A DNA stretch of 23,449 nt from CAIOJG01 sp964477455 (GTDB lineage: Bacteria; Patescibacteriota; Patescibacteriia; Magasanikbacterales; GWA2-37-8): the NCBI GenBank assembly GCA_964477455.1, contig CAYZHG010000033.1, positions 1-23,449 of the forward strand, given 5' to 3'. Numbering within the stretch: position 1 is the first letter of the stretch; the number at the start of each line of letters is the position of its first letter. Made by a program: the position numbers and the translations under genes. Positions 13,175 through 21,214 of the stretch are shown in pieces. The notes beneath the pieces were generated by a model. It saw only the letters and a list, made by a program, of their open reading frames with translations. It searched no databases and had not been told where the DNA came from.

Positions 13175-15292
13175 ATGGATTTATTAAAATCAGTGTCATC
13201 TTTAAATAGAGTGGGGGCGGCGGTTGCTAAGAAGTTGAATAAGATTGGTATTCATACTATTGGTGATCTGATTTATTATTTTCCATTTCGGTATGATGAT
13301 TATCAAGGTGTTTTGACTACCAAAGAATTAAAGGAAGGGATGATGGTTTCAGTTCGAGCTAAAGTAGAATTGATCGCGAATCGAAGGAGTTTTAAAACTC
13401 GCAAAATAATGACTGAGGCTTTGATTTCGGACGATGCTGGAAGTCTGAGAATTATTTGGTTTAATCAACCTTATGTCATAAAAAACATAAAACCAGGGGA
13501 TACGTTTTTGTTTACTGGGGTGGTGAAAACCGATATGCTTGGACCGCAATTGATTGCACCAAGCTATGAGAGAGTTGTTGATACTGAGAATGTTTTGAGT
13601 GCAAAACTAGTTCCTATATATTATCTTACTGCTGGCTTATCGCAAAAATATTTAAGATTTATAATTAAACAGTCACTAGCAGATATACAAAATTTATCAG
13701 ATTATTTGCCAACGGAAATTTTAGAGGAATACGATTTGTTGCCATTGGATTTGGCAATCAAGGGTATACATCTGCCAGATAGTCAGAACGATTTAGTTAA
13801 TAGTCAAAAACGTTTAAAATTTGATGAATTATTTCAAATTTATCTTAAAACAGAATTATCTCGCCAGAAACGTCAACAACAAAAAGCGCCACGTGTTGAA
13901 TTTAAGGAAAGCAAAATAAAAGAGTTGGTTAAACAATTGCCATTTGATTTGACCAAAGCGCAAAAATTGGCCACTTGGGAAATTTTAAAAGATCTTGAAA
14001 AAGCTAGCCCTATGAATAGACTGTTGTCTGGAGATGTGGGATCAGGAAAAACTGTGGTAGCGGCAGTCAATATGTATTGTACCGTGTTGAACGGTTTTCA
14101 GTCGGTGATGATGGCTCCGACTGAAATTTTAGCAAAGCAACATTTTGAAAGCTTAAAAAAATTATTAGGTAAAAATTTGAATATCGCCTTGTTGACTCGA
14201 TCGCAATTTTTAGGAATAATCAACGATGAAATAGTAGAATTTAAAAAGAAAGATCTGGTCAAAGCTATTAGTGAAGGTCTGTTTAACATAATACTTGGCA
14301 CACATGCATTGCTATCTGAAAAAATAAGTTTAAATAAATTGGCCCTGGTTGTTATCGATGAACAACATCGTTTTGGTGTGCAACAAAGAAAATTAATTAA
14401 AGAAAAAATTACTGGGTTGGATGGGTTGTCAGCGCACTTTTTGAGTATGACAGCAACACCAATACCGCGCTCTCTTGCTTTGACGATTTATGGTGATTTA
14501 GATCTGTCGGTGATAGATGAAATGCCAGTCGGACGTAAAGCGGTCACTACTCGATTGGTAGAGTCGTTCAATCGACAGAAAGCCTATGATTTTATATCTG
14601 AGCAGGTAAAAAAAGGACGGCAGGCATTTGTAGTCTGTCCGTTAATATTACCTACAAATAATTTGGACAATGAACTTGGTGATCAAATGGTATTTTTTGA
14701 TTCCATTAACGAAAAGAAAAGCGTAATGAAGGAGTATGAATTTTTATCAAAGCAAATTTTTCCAAATTTTAAGGTTGGATATTTGCACGGTAAGATGCCG
14801 AGTAAGGAAAAAGATTTCGTAATGCAAAAATTTAAAAATGGTGAATTGGACATTTTAATTTCAACCGCTGTGGTTGAAGTAGGGGTAGACATTCCAAATG
14901 CGAGTGTGATGATGATTGAGGGAGCAGAAAGATTTGGGTTAGCCCAGTTGCATCAATTTCGTGGGCGCGTAGGACGGGCTTCTCACCAATCATATTGTTT
15001 GCTTTTTACCACCAATGAAGCAAGTGGCACTACTCTGGATAGATTGAAGTTTTTTGAAAAAAATAATAGTGGTTTTAGTTTGGCAGAAAAAGATTTGGAA
15101 ACACGCGGTCCGGGTGAAGTGTATGGCAACACACAAAGTGGTCAAGACACGTGGAAAACGGCCGGTCCAACAGATCCGGAGTTGGTTAAAATTGCTAGAA
15201 AATCAGCCAGTAATATTGTTTTAAAATTAGAAAAATATCCTTTTATTATCGAAAAAATTAATGATTTCATTGCCGGGAATCATTGGGAATGA
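13175..15292 (+). CDS. recG: ATP-dependent DNA helicase RecG
   Basis: RecG reverses stalled replication forks and migrates branched recombination intermediates. The 705-aa protein has the usual length. The order is an N-terminal wedge/OB domain (about 50-160), helicase domain 1 with Walker A GDVGSGKT (G289-S-G-K292-T293) and Walker B DEQH at 395-398, motif III SMTATPIPRS, helicase domain 2, and motif VI QFRGRVGR at 594-601. The C-terminal RecG segment with LETRGPGEVYG is intact. A modest insertion rich in Asn, Asp and Lys lies between domain-2 strands (about residues 490-530). It is a single-gene transcript flanked by a terminator and by the orphan-gene promoter. The stop is TGA, which shows TGA is not reassigned here. 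Confidence 0.97.
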   Translation: MDLLKSVSSLNRVGAAVAKKLNKIGIHTIGDLIYYFPFRYDDYQGVLTTKELKEGMMVSVRAKVELIANRRSFKTRKIMTEALISDDAGSLRIIWFNQPYVIKNIKPGDTFLFTGVVKTDMLGPQLIAPSYERVVDTENVLSAKLVPIYYLTAGLSQKYLRFIIKQSLADIQNLSDYLPTEILEEYDLLPLDLAIKGIHLPDSQNDLVNSQKRLKFDELFQIYLKTELSRQKRQQQKAPRVEFKESKIKELVKQLPFDLTKAQKLATWEILKDLEKASPMNRLLSGDVGSGKTVVAAVNMYCTVLNGFQSVMMAPTEILAKQHFESLKKLLGKNLNIALLTRSQFLGIINDEIVEFKKKDLVKAISEGLFNIILGTHALLSEKISLNKLALVVIDEQHRFGVQQRKLIKEKITGLDGLSAHFLSMTATPIPRSLALTIYGDLDLSVIDEMPVGRKAVTTRLVESFNRQKAYDFISEQVKKGRQAFVVCPLILPTNNLDNELGDQMVFFDSINEKKSVMKEYEFLSKQIFPNFKVGYLHGKMPSKEKDFVMQKFKNGELDILISTAVVEVGVDIPNASVMMIEGAERFGLAQLHQFRGRVGRASHQSYCLLFTTNEASGTTLDRLKFFEKNNSGFSLAEKDLETRGPGEVYGNTQSGQDTWKTAGPTDPELVKIARKSASNIVLKLEKYPFIIEKINDFIAGNHWE

Positions 15293-15298
15293 GTATCG

Positions 15299-15327
15299 TT
15301 GACATTTATGTGATTTTTATATATAAT
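15299..15327 (+). promoter_or_regulatory. Perfect-consensus promoter of the orphan gene
   Basis: TTGACA (15299-15304), a 17-nt spacer, and TATAAT (15322-15327). It is the best match to the sigma70 consensus in this window and begins 6 nt after the recG stop codon. Transcription should start near 15334. Confidence 0.8.
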
Positions 15328-15331
15328 CACC

Positions 15332-15394
15332 GCGTTTTGTTTTTTGTCTGCAAGGTGACAGAATGACTGTCGCTTTTTGTGGCAAAACTAACGC
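15332..15394 (+). promoter_or_regulatory. Structured leader of the orphan gene
   Basis: GCGTTTTG (from 15332) can pair with CAAAAC..AACGC (to 15394), enclosing GACAG-AATGA-CTGTC (15357-15371). A competing hairpin is TTTTG-TGG-CAAAA (15375-15387). The two alternatives share the CAAAA strand, so a switch is possible. The region ends just before the Shine-Dalgarno at 15395-15402. Confidence 0.4.
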
Positions 15395-15405
15395 AGAGGT
15401 GATAT

Positions 15406-15684
15406 GTGAATGCAAGACGAAAATCGTATAGATTTCTAGCCCCGTTAGCCACTGAAAACCCTGACGAGATGGTGTTCGGGGAAGTCAAAGTGTATGGGAA
15501 AACGACCACCATTACTATGGTGTTTCGTCGTGGAGATGTAATGTATCTTGTTTCTGGCTGTGCAACAGGAAAGATGGTGAACTATTTTAGTTCAATCGAC
15601 TCCACAACGCCAGATGGGCAGGTTTTAGATCGTCTGATTATGACTGTTCATATCGTCAAGCAACTGGAAGCAAATCAGCGCTAA
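15406..15684 (+). CDS. Orphan small protein, 92 aa, unknown function
   Basis: The start is GTG at 15406, preceded by a strong Shine-Dalgarno AGAGGTGA (15395-15402) that is almost unique in this window; the ATG two bases upstream reads straight into TGA. The protein opens MNARRKSYRFLAPLATEN and is probably a small, mixed alpha/beta cytoplasmic domain: several alternating hydrophobic strands (EMVFGEVKVYG, TTITMVFRR, VMYLVSGCATG) and a C-terminal helix (LDRLIMTVHIVKQLEANQ). One Cys is present, with no signal peptide or membrane helix. By hand count the ORF is 44% GC (123 of 279), visibly richer than the flanking genes. It has its own consensus promoter and structured flanks. I do not recognise the family. 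Confidence 0.75.
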   Translation: MNARRKSYRFLAPLATENPDEMVFGEVKVYGKTTTITMVFRRGDVMYLVSGCATGKMVNYFSSIDSTTPDGQVLDRLIMTVHIVKQLEANQR

Positions 15685-15707
15685 ACCAAGCGGTGATTAC
15701 TCTGTAA

Positions 15708-15764
15708 GTGACAAGAGAGCTTTGCGTGCGATAGAAATATCGTTCCGCAAAGCTCTCTTGTCAC
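15708..15764. repeat. 19-bp perfect inverted repeat with GAAA-capped inner stem
   Basis: GTGACAAGAGAGCTTTGCG (15708-15726) and its exact reverse complement (15746-15764) flank TG, the hairpin CGATA-GAAA-TATCG (15729-15742) and TTC. It starts 23 nt after the orphan gene's stop. No T-run follows, so it is not a standard intrinsic terminator. As RNA it would be a long RNase III-type stem; as DNA it could be a protein-binding or recombination site. Confidence 0.8.
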
Positions 15765-15837
15765 GCGTCTGTAACAATCAAATATTTCAGCTAAGGATTG
15801 ATAGCATATAAATATAAAATTAATAAAAAATAAAAAT

Positions 15838-15865
15838 AAAAAATGACCCATCGGTCATTTTTTAT
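15838..15865. terminator. Bidirectional terminator between convergent units
   Basis: AAAAAATGACC-CATC-GGTCATTTTTT gives an 11-bp stem with A- and T-runs on both sides, so it works for the plus-strand orphan unit and the minus-strand radA operon alike. The rest of 15765-15879 is AT-rich with no gene seen. Confidence 0.85.
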
Positions 15866-15879
15866 TTTTAAGACGGTGG

Positions 15880-17229
15880 TTATTTCTGAATTATTTTTTC
15901 TACCACTTCTTGAACATTTTTTATTTGGGCTATTTTCAAACCAGCGATTTTTGGAGTTTTTGTGGATAATGGAATGACTGCTATTTCTAAACCTAAATTT
16001 TTTATTTCTGCTAGCCTTTTGTCGGTATGATTGACTGGTCGAACTTCACCGCTTAAACCAACTTCACCAAAAGCGGCCAAACCGCGGGGTAATGTTTTGT
16101 CTTTTAATCCGGAAGCGATGGCAAGTATTACTGCCAAATCAACAGCCGGTTCATCTGCCGTCAAACCGCCAACGACATTTAAAAATACATCATATGATTC
16201 CAGTGGTAATCCGGCCCGACGCGATAGGACCCCGATTAAAACTTGTAGTCTGTTGAGGTCAAAACCAGAAGCGCGACGTTGAGGAAATCCAAAATTTGTT
16301 TTGGTAACTAGTGCCTGAATTTCAATAAGCATCGGTCTTGTGCCCTCCATGATAGCGGTAATCACAGTTCCAGATACCGGTTCATTTCTTTCCGAGATCA
16401 TTGCCGCGGAAGGATTTTTTACTTCTTGTAGTCCATTTTTCTCCATAGTAAAAACACCAACTTCGTCCGTAGGACCAAAGCGATTTTTGGCGGCACGCAA
16501 AATTCTAAAATCATGAAAGCGATCGCCTTCGAGATAGAGGACTGTATCCACTAAATGTTCCAATGTTTTTGGCCCGGCCACTATTCCATCTTTGGTAACT
16601 TGACCTACTAAGATATAAGTAATGTTATTTTTTTTGGCCGCCTCCATTAATTTGGCGGTACAAGCTCTAACCTGTGAAATATTTCCAGCTTCACCTTCAA
16701 CTTCATCGGAATAGACCGTTTGAATTGAATCGATGATAGCCAATTTTGATTTGGTAGCTAAACTAGTTGCAATAATATTTTCGATGTTGGTAGTACTAGC
16801 CAATTGAAGAGTAGTCGAGTTAATATCCAGTCGCGAAGCTCGCATTTTTATCTGTTGAGTTGATTCTTCACCAGAAAAATATACTGTTTCGTCGATAATA
16901 TTGGCCAATTGCAATGCTAAAGTAGATTTTCCAATACCAGGTTCACCACCCAATAAAATTAAACTTCCAGGTACCAAGCCACCGCCCAATACACGATCCA
17001 ATTCAAATATATTTGTCTGCAAACGTTTGAAATTTTGATTTGAAATTTCACTAAGTTTTTCAGTTTTTATTGGCAAATAATTTTTTGAAATTTCTTCTTT
17101 TGCATTTTTAATAGGGGAATTGGTTTTTTCTACCGTACCCCATTTACCGCATTCCAAACAACGGCCGGCCCATTTTTGAAATTGAGCACCGCAGTGTGAA
17201 CAGGTAAAAATTATAGTTGAAGTTTTCAT
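15880..17229 (-). CDS. radA: DNA repair protein RadA (Sms)
   Basis: RadA is a DnaB-like ATPase that drives branch migration in RecA-mediated recombination, including natural transformation in some bacteria. The 449-aa protein has the N-terminal zinc finger (C10, C13, C24, C27), Walker A GEPGIGKST at 95-103, Walker B LAIIDS near 163-168, the family-specific KNRFG at 248-252, and a C-terminal Lon-like domain with GLSGEVRPV. All motifs are intact and the length is normal. It is the last gene of the minus-strand operon, 23 nt after the M15 peptidase gene, without its own obvious promoter. Its placement at the end of an envelope operon may be simple read-through or may hint at a link to DNA uptake; the sequence does not decide this. 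Confidence 0.97.
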   Translation of the reverse strand: MKTSTIIFTCSHCGAQFQKWAGRCLECGKWGTVEKTNSPIKNAKEEISKNYLPIKTEKLSEISNQNFKRLQTNIFELDRVLGGGLVPGSLILLGGEPGIGKSTLALQLANIIDETVYFSGEESTQQIKMRASRLDINSTTLQLASTTNIENIIATSLATKSKLAIIDSIQTVYSDEVEGEAGNISQVRACTAKLMEAAKKNNITYILVGQVTKDGIVAGPKTLEHLVDTVLYLEGDRFHDFRILRAAKNRFGPTDEVGVFTMEKNGLQEVKNPSAAMISERNEPVSGTVITAIMEGTRPMLIEIQALVTKTNFGFPQRRASGFDLNRLQVLIGVLSRRAGLPLESYDVFLNVVGGLTADEPAVDLAVILAIASGLKDKTLPRGLAAFGEVGLSGEVRPVNHTDKRLAEIKNLGLEIAVIPLSTKTPKIAGLKIAQIKNVQEVVEKIIQK

Positions 17230-17252
17230 ATTAAATTGTATGGTGATAAATA

Positions 17253-18875
17253 TTATGCTTTACAATCGTCCGGTCCGTCTTGTTTGCACGGTGAAGCATA
17301 TCCTTTGCATTGACTACGAAAAGCTTTTCCAGCGGTTCCGTATTCATAATGCCAAGATTCATTTATCAATCGTGTCCAGCCAGCTTCAAAAAATATTTCA
17401 CTTTGTTTTTTGATAGCTTCCAAAGCTTCCGGATGCTCTTTTGGATAGGAACATTGTATGCCATCAGTCGCATGGCCCGTAGTAGCGTGAGTGAGGCTTA
17501 CACCATCTTTAATAAGTTCCACATCAATTGCGTATCCATATCCGTGTGGAGATTTCCCAGGATGGGCAACTGTGCCGCCAGCAACCCCAACAGAATTGGA
17601 TTTGGCTAGTGTTGTTTGAGAAGCTAAATCTCTACAAGCGGTGGTAATGGCAATAACGTATCCATTTTTTGTGGCAACTTCTCCCAATCTTTTTAACCCT
17701 ACAATAACCGATGGCAGTAAATAATCTTTATCTTTTTTACCAGCGAATCGGATCCCTGGTATTGGTGGTATTTTTTCCAAGCCATTTTCTATTGGAAAAT
17801 CACAAGGAATTGAACCTTTTTTTACTGTTTTATCTATCTCTAGTTTTACCGCATCTGTTTCTTCGCCACCATCATCAGTCGATTCGGCAATTGGTTTAGT
17901 GGTGGTATATTGAATTTTTAAAGATTTGAAATTTATTAAATCAGGATTGATGGTAAATAAGAGGATATATGATCCCCAAGCAATAAATAAGCCGATTGCA
18001 ATTTGACCAATTTTTTTAAACCCTTCCACACGCTGTTCTCCTCCTAAGGTTGTTATTTTTACGCCGATTGTTATTATCATTATTACGGCAATTATATTTA
18101 TTGCCACCATTCCAAATTGATAGACGGTCGTAACATATTCACCAATGTAGGGGATGTAGATGTAATTAGTGCCATCTTCAGCAGTATATAGGGTATTTTT
18201 TACATCAGAAAATTTTAATTTTGGCAGACTGATTTCTAAAATTGGTTTGGTGATTTTTAAATCTTTAATAATATCTGTAACTTCTGGGGTTGGTGCCGGT
18301 TCACCACCGACAGAAACTGGTTTTGGTTTTACACCGCAAAAAGAAATATCACGTTTGGTTGTAGGACAATCACAAAAAGTTTGTTTGCATTTTTTTTCAT
18401 CGACACCAACAACATTTCCGGTAGTATCTTTTATCTGAGCACAGCAACAATGAGTAACAATTTCGCAACTCGCTTGTCCATATTCACTTTTGCTCGCCCC
18501 ATCCTTTTTTAAATAAAAATTTTCAGCAGTCAAAGAATAATTTTCAGTATTGGGAGTATAATTTAATTTTAATTTTACATCAACATCATTTCTTCTATCA
18601 TCGACTAACAAAAAATCAGTGTAAGAAGTTTTGATAGCATCAAATTGAAATTTTGTTGGTATACCTTTTGGGTCAAAGACTGTGATGTCACATCTCATCA
18701 TTTTGACATTGTCCGTGGCTCCAGTAGCATTACAATATTTATTATAGTCTTCTTTGTTGTTTGTAGAAACTGTCGCTAACCCGGCCCATGGTTCAGCCGC
18801 ACTTACAACTAGAGGATAAAATATATTACTAATCAATATTAATAATATTATTTTTTTTATATTAGTGAAATTCAT
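17253..18875 (-). CDS. Secreted VirB2/TrbC-like membrane protein with M15 (VanY-type) peptidase
   Basis: A 540-aa exported protein. It has a signal peptide (hydrophobic to VVSA, cleavage near residue 26), a Cys-rich ectodomain (about 27-200, including CEIVTHCCCAQI and CKQTFCDCP), and then a core with YIPYIGEY, a first membrane helix, a short loop GGEQRVEGFKKIGQ, a second helix and INPDLINF. The core has the topology of VirB2/TrbC-type or T4SS-pilin-like proteins. The C-terminal domain (about 370-540) is an M15 peptidase: S442-x-H444-x-x-G-x-A-x-D451 and E506-S-W-H509 supply the zinc ligands and catalytic Glu of VanY-type D-Ala-D-Ala carboxypeptidases or endolysins. Both ends face outward, so it should cleave peptide cross-links near its membrane anchor. 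Its start overlaps the previous gene by ATGA, implying coupled translation. The exact substrate is not visible. Confidence 0.88.
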   Translation of the reverse strand: MNFTNIKKIILLILISNIFYPLVVSAAEPWAGLATVSTNNKEDYNKYCNATGATDNVKMMRCDITVFDPKGIPTKFQFDAIKTSYTDFLLVDDRRNDVDVKLKLNYTPNTENYSLTAENFYLKKDGASKSEYGQASCEIVTHCCCAQIKDTTGNVVGVDEKKCKQTFCDCPTTKRDISFCGVKPKPVSVGGEPAPTPEVTDIIKDLKITKPILEISLPKLKFSDVKNTLYTAEDGTNYIYIPYIGEYVTTVYQFGMVAINIIAVIMIITIGVKITTLGGEQRVEGFKKIGQIAIGLFIAWGSYILLFTINPDLINFKSLKIQYTTTKPIAESTDDGGEETDAVKLEIDKTVKKGSIPCDFPIENGLEKIPPIPGIRFAGKKDKDYLLPSVIVGLKRLGEVATKNGYVIAITTACRDLASQTTLAKSNSVGVAGGTVAHPGKSPHGYGYAIDVELIKDGVSLTHATTGHATDGIQCSYPKEHPEALEAIKKQSEIFFEAGWTRLINESWHYEYGTAGKAFRSQCKGYASPCKQDGPDDCKA

Positions 18876-20536
18876 AATTTTGGTTCAACAGGTCGACTTA
18901 TATTTATAACAGCTACGTTTTCAAGGTTTACAGTTCCCTTATTTATAAAAATTTCTCCAGACCCCATTTGTACCCAGGCTATATGTTTAACTGGATCCAT
19001 CCATCCCAAGAATAAAGCGGAGTGTGCTCCATTGCATTCTGAATTCCAATTTATCGGCATATAATAATCACCAGGTTGAAGTTCATTTATCCATGATGGG
19101 TCCCATTTACCAGTAGATTTAAGTATTTCAAATAATTTTGCTGTTGCTTCTTTTGGTGTATTTAAACATTGCTCAGGCCACCCCACCTTGACTCCTTTTT
19201 CATTAAGTCCATTCACGATTCCTTTTCTATTACATTCTTTGACAGATGAGCACGAGAGGCCTCTAATAATTTGATATATTTTTAATCCGTCGTAGCTCGT
19301 TGTAAAATTAGTAGCATCTTTTATTGTTTTTTTTGGGCTATAAGGTGTGGAAAATCCTACTGAGTTGCAAGGTCCTGTTCCTTTTTTTTGTGAATATGTA
19401 AGACATTTTTCACTTTTTCCATAAGATCCACCTAAAGCAGTTGAAAGAGCAAGTACATTCGTCGTACCTACACCACAATTTTCATAATGAATTTTGCATA
19501 AAACAGCCGCCTCAGATGCCATGATTATTCGTTGTTGAAGTGGTCCTTTTAAAATTTGTCGAGTAACCATTTTTTCATGAAATTCCAATCTTCTTGGAAG
19601 ATTTTTACTAATAAGGGGATTTGGCCTGTTTGGATTTTTAGTACTAGTTACAATCGGTGCGACAAAATCTTTTATTGGACATTCAGTAAAATATTGAAAT
19701 TTATTAGGCGACCCCTCTCCGATTGCGGCGTCTGCATAATCTTGCTCCGTCAAACTATTGTATGGCGCTAAATTCTCTTGTTCGATATATTCTATTTTTA
19801 ACGCTTTAAAATTTATCAAATCAGGATTGATGTTGTATAAAATTCCGTATGACCCCCAAGCAATAAACAGACCAATAACTACTTGCCCGATTTTTTTAAA
19901 GCCGGCAATTCGTTCTTCTCCGCCCATAACTGTTATTTTTACTCCTACCACCACAATCATTATCACTCCAATAATACTTATAGCGACCATGCCGATTTTA
20001 TATATGGCAGAGATATATTCACCAATATATGGCAAATAAAAATAACTAGTTCCGTCTTCGGCAACATACAAATTATTGGAAACCTCGGAAAAATTTAAAT
20101 CAGGAAGATTAACTTCAAGAATTGGTTTCGAAATTTTAAATTCTTTAACTATGTCTGTTGTTTCTGGTGGTTCTGACGCATCTGCACTGGACGTGCTTAC
20201 AGTGGGTTTTCCGCTTGAAGCGGCACAAGCTGGTTGAATTTTTGTATTTATCAAATCAATACATCCTTTTGGTATAAGTTTATCACCAGCATTGCATGAT
20301 GCTGTCGTATCAATAGAATACAAACAAGTGGCCGAATCACCAGGCACTGATCCAAGACAACAACGATCACCATTTACGAGTGTTTCATTGGTAGTAGGAG
20401 TACTCACATCTCCAGGTAGTCCAATAGCTTCTTGGGCATTAGCAAAAAAAACCGTTGATAAAAAATTTAATCCAAATATTGTTGCAAAAATTACAAACGA
20501 ACATTTTGATAATATTTTATTGTTTTTCAATCGCAT
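18872..20536 (-). CDS. Secreted VirB2/TrbC-like membrane protein with possible papain-like C-terminal domain
   Basis: A 554-aa paralogue of the next gene. It has a signal peptide (cleavage near ANA-QE, residue 34), a Cys-containing ectodomain, and the same two-helix core: YLPYIGEY, helix, GGEERIAGFKKIGQ, helix, INPDLINFKALKIEY. Over 123 aligned core residues I count 84 identities with the M15 protein. The C-terminal 300 residues differ completely. They are Cys-rich, and LQPGDYYMP (486-494) with GAHSALFLGWMD (His505) resembles the strand-plus-histidine half of NlpC/P60 or CHAP amidases; the nucleophile is not certain (Cys390 in PCNSVGFS is one candidate). A peptidoglycan amidase or endopeptidase is a reasonable inference, not a firm call. 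It begins 3 nt after the DsbA-like gene. Confidence 0.8.
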   Translation of the reverse strand: MRLKNNKILSKCSFVIFATIFGLNFLSTVFFANAQEAIGLPGDVSTPTTNETLVNGDRCCLGSVPGDSATCLYSIDTTASCNAGDKLIPKGCIDLINTKIQPACAASSGKPTVSTSSADASEPPETTDIVKEFKISKPILEVNLPDLNFSEVSNNLYVAEDGTSYFYLPYIGEYISAIYKIGMVAISIIGVIMIVVVGVKITVMGGEERIAGFKKIGQVVIGLFIAWGSYGILYNINPDLINFKALKIEYIEQENLAPYNSLTEQDYADAAIGEGSPNKFQYFTECPIKDFVAPIVTSTKNPNRPNPLISKNLPRRLEFHEKMVTRQILKGPLQQRIIMASEAAVLCKIHYENCGVGTTNVLALSTALGGSYGKSEKCLTYSQKKGTGPCNSVGFSTPYSPKKTIKDATNFTTSYDGLKIYQIIRGLSCSSVKECNRKGIVNGLNEKGVKVGWPEQCLNTPKEATAKLFEILKSTGKWDPSWINELQPGDYYMPINWNSECNGAHSALFLGWMDPVKHIAWVQMGSGEIFINKGTVNLENVAVINISRPVEPKL

Positions 20537-20539
20537 AGT

Positions 20540-21196
20540 TTATTTAACAATGAGTTTTGTTAATATTTCAGTGATATTTATATCGTTCTCAATATTTATT
20601 CTTTTATTATTTACATATATTGTCGGATATTGTTTGATACCCAGTACAACGGCTTGGTCTGTTGCACGAGCTACTTTTTGTGAAGCTTCATTTGAATTTA
20701 CACAATGCCACAAGTTTGTTGTGTTTAATTTTAAATTTCCGCCAATTTTTACCAAGTCTGATTCTGAGGAAATATTTTTTTGATTATATAATGCATCGGC
20801 GTATTCCCAATATTTATTTTGCTTATTAGCACAAAATAAGGCACGATTGGCAAGGTCATTTGATTTTGTAAAAATTTTCTTTTGTGGCACTTCTTTCAAA
20901 AAAAGACGTACATCAAATGGATGTGCTTTTACAAAATTAGTAACTTCAAGATATTGTGACTTGCAAGCTGGGCAAGAAAAATTTGTAAACATAACCACGG
21001 TAAGTGGAGCGCCGGGGTTACCTAGAATCTGGTCGTCATTTTCTGTAGAAATTTCATAATAACCATCACTTAATATTGGCACGACCACTGGCTTGATTGT
21101 AATTTTTCTTGCTTTGATTAATTGAAATGAAAAAATAGCGCTGGCGACAACTATCGCTAATAATAATATTAAATAAAATTTTTTAAGATCATGCAT
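20540..21196 (-). CDS. Membrane-anchored DsbA-like thiol:disulfide oxidoreductase
   Basis: A 218-aa protein with an N-terminal membrane anchor (about 6-26) and a thioredoxin-fold DsbA-type domain (Thioredoxin_4/BdbD-like). The active site is C75-P-A-C78 in FTNFSCPACKSQY. The cis-proline loop QYPTIYVNN places Pro191 opposite it, and an inserted helical region lies between (FCANKQNKYWEYADALY). It should oxidise or isomerise cysteines outside the membrane. The next two genes in the operon encode secreted proteins with many cysteines, its most likely clients. No DsbB or VKOR partner is in the window. The spacing to its neighbours (18 and 3 nt) suggests co-expression. Confidence 0.92.
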   Translation of the reverse strand: MHDLKKFYLILLLAIVVASAIFSFQLIKARKITIKPVVVPILSDGYYEISTENDDQILGNPGAPLTVVMFTNFSCPACKSQYLEVTNFVKAHPFDVRLFLKEVPQKKIFTKSNDLANRALFCANKQNKYWEYADALYNQKNISSESDLVKIGGNLKLNTTNLWHCVNSNEASQKVARATDQAVVLGIKQYPTIYVNNKRINIENDINITEILTKLIVK

Positions 21197-21214
21197 ATTA
21201 ACGATGAGTTATAA

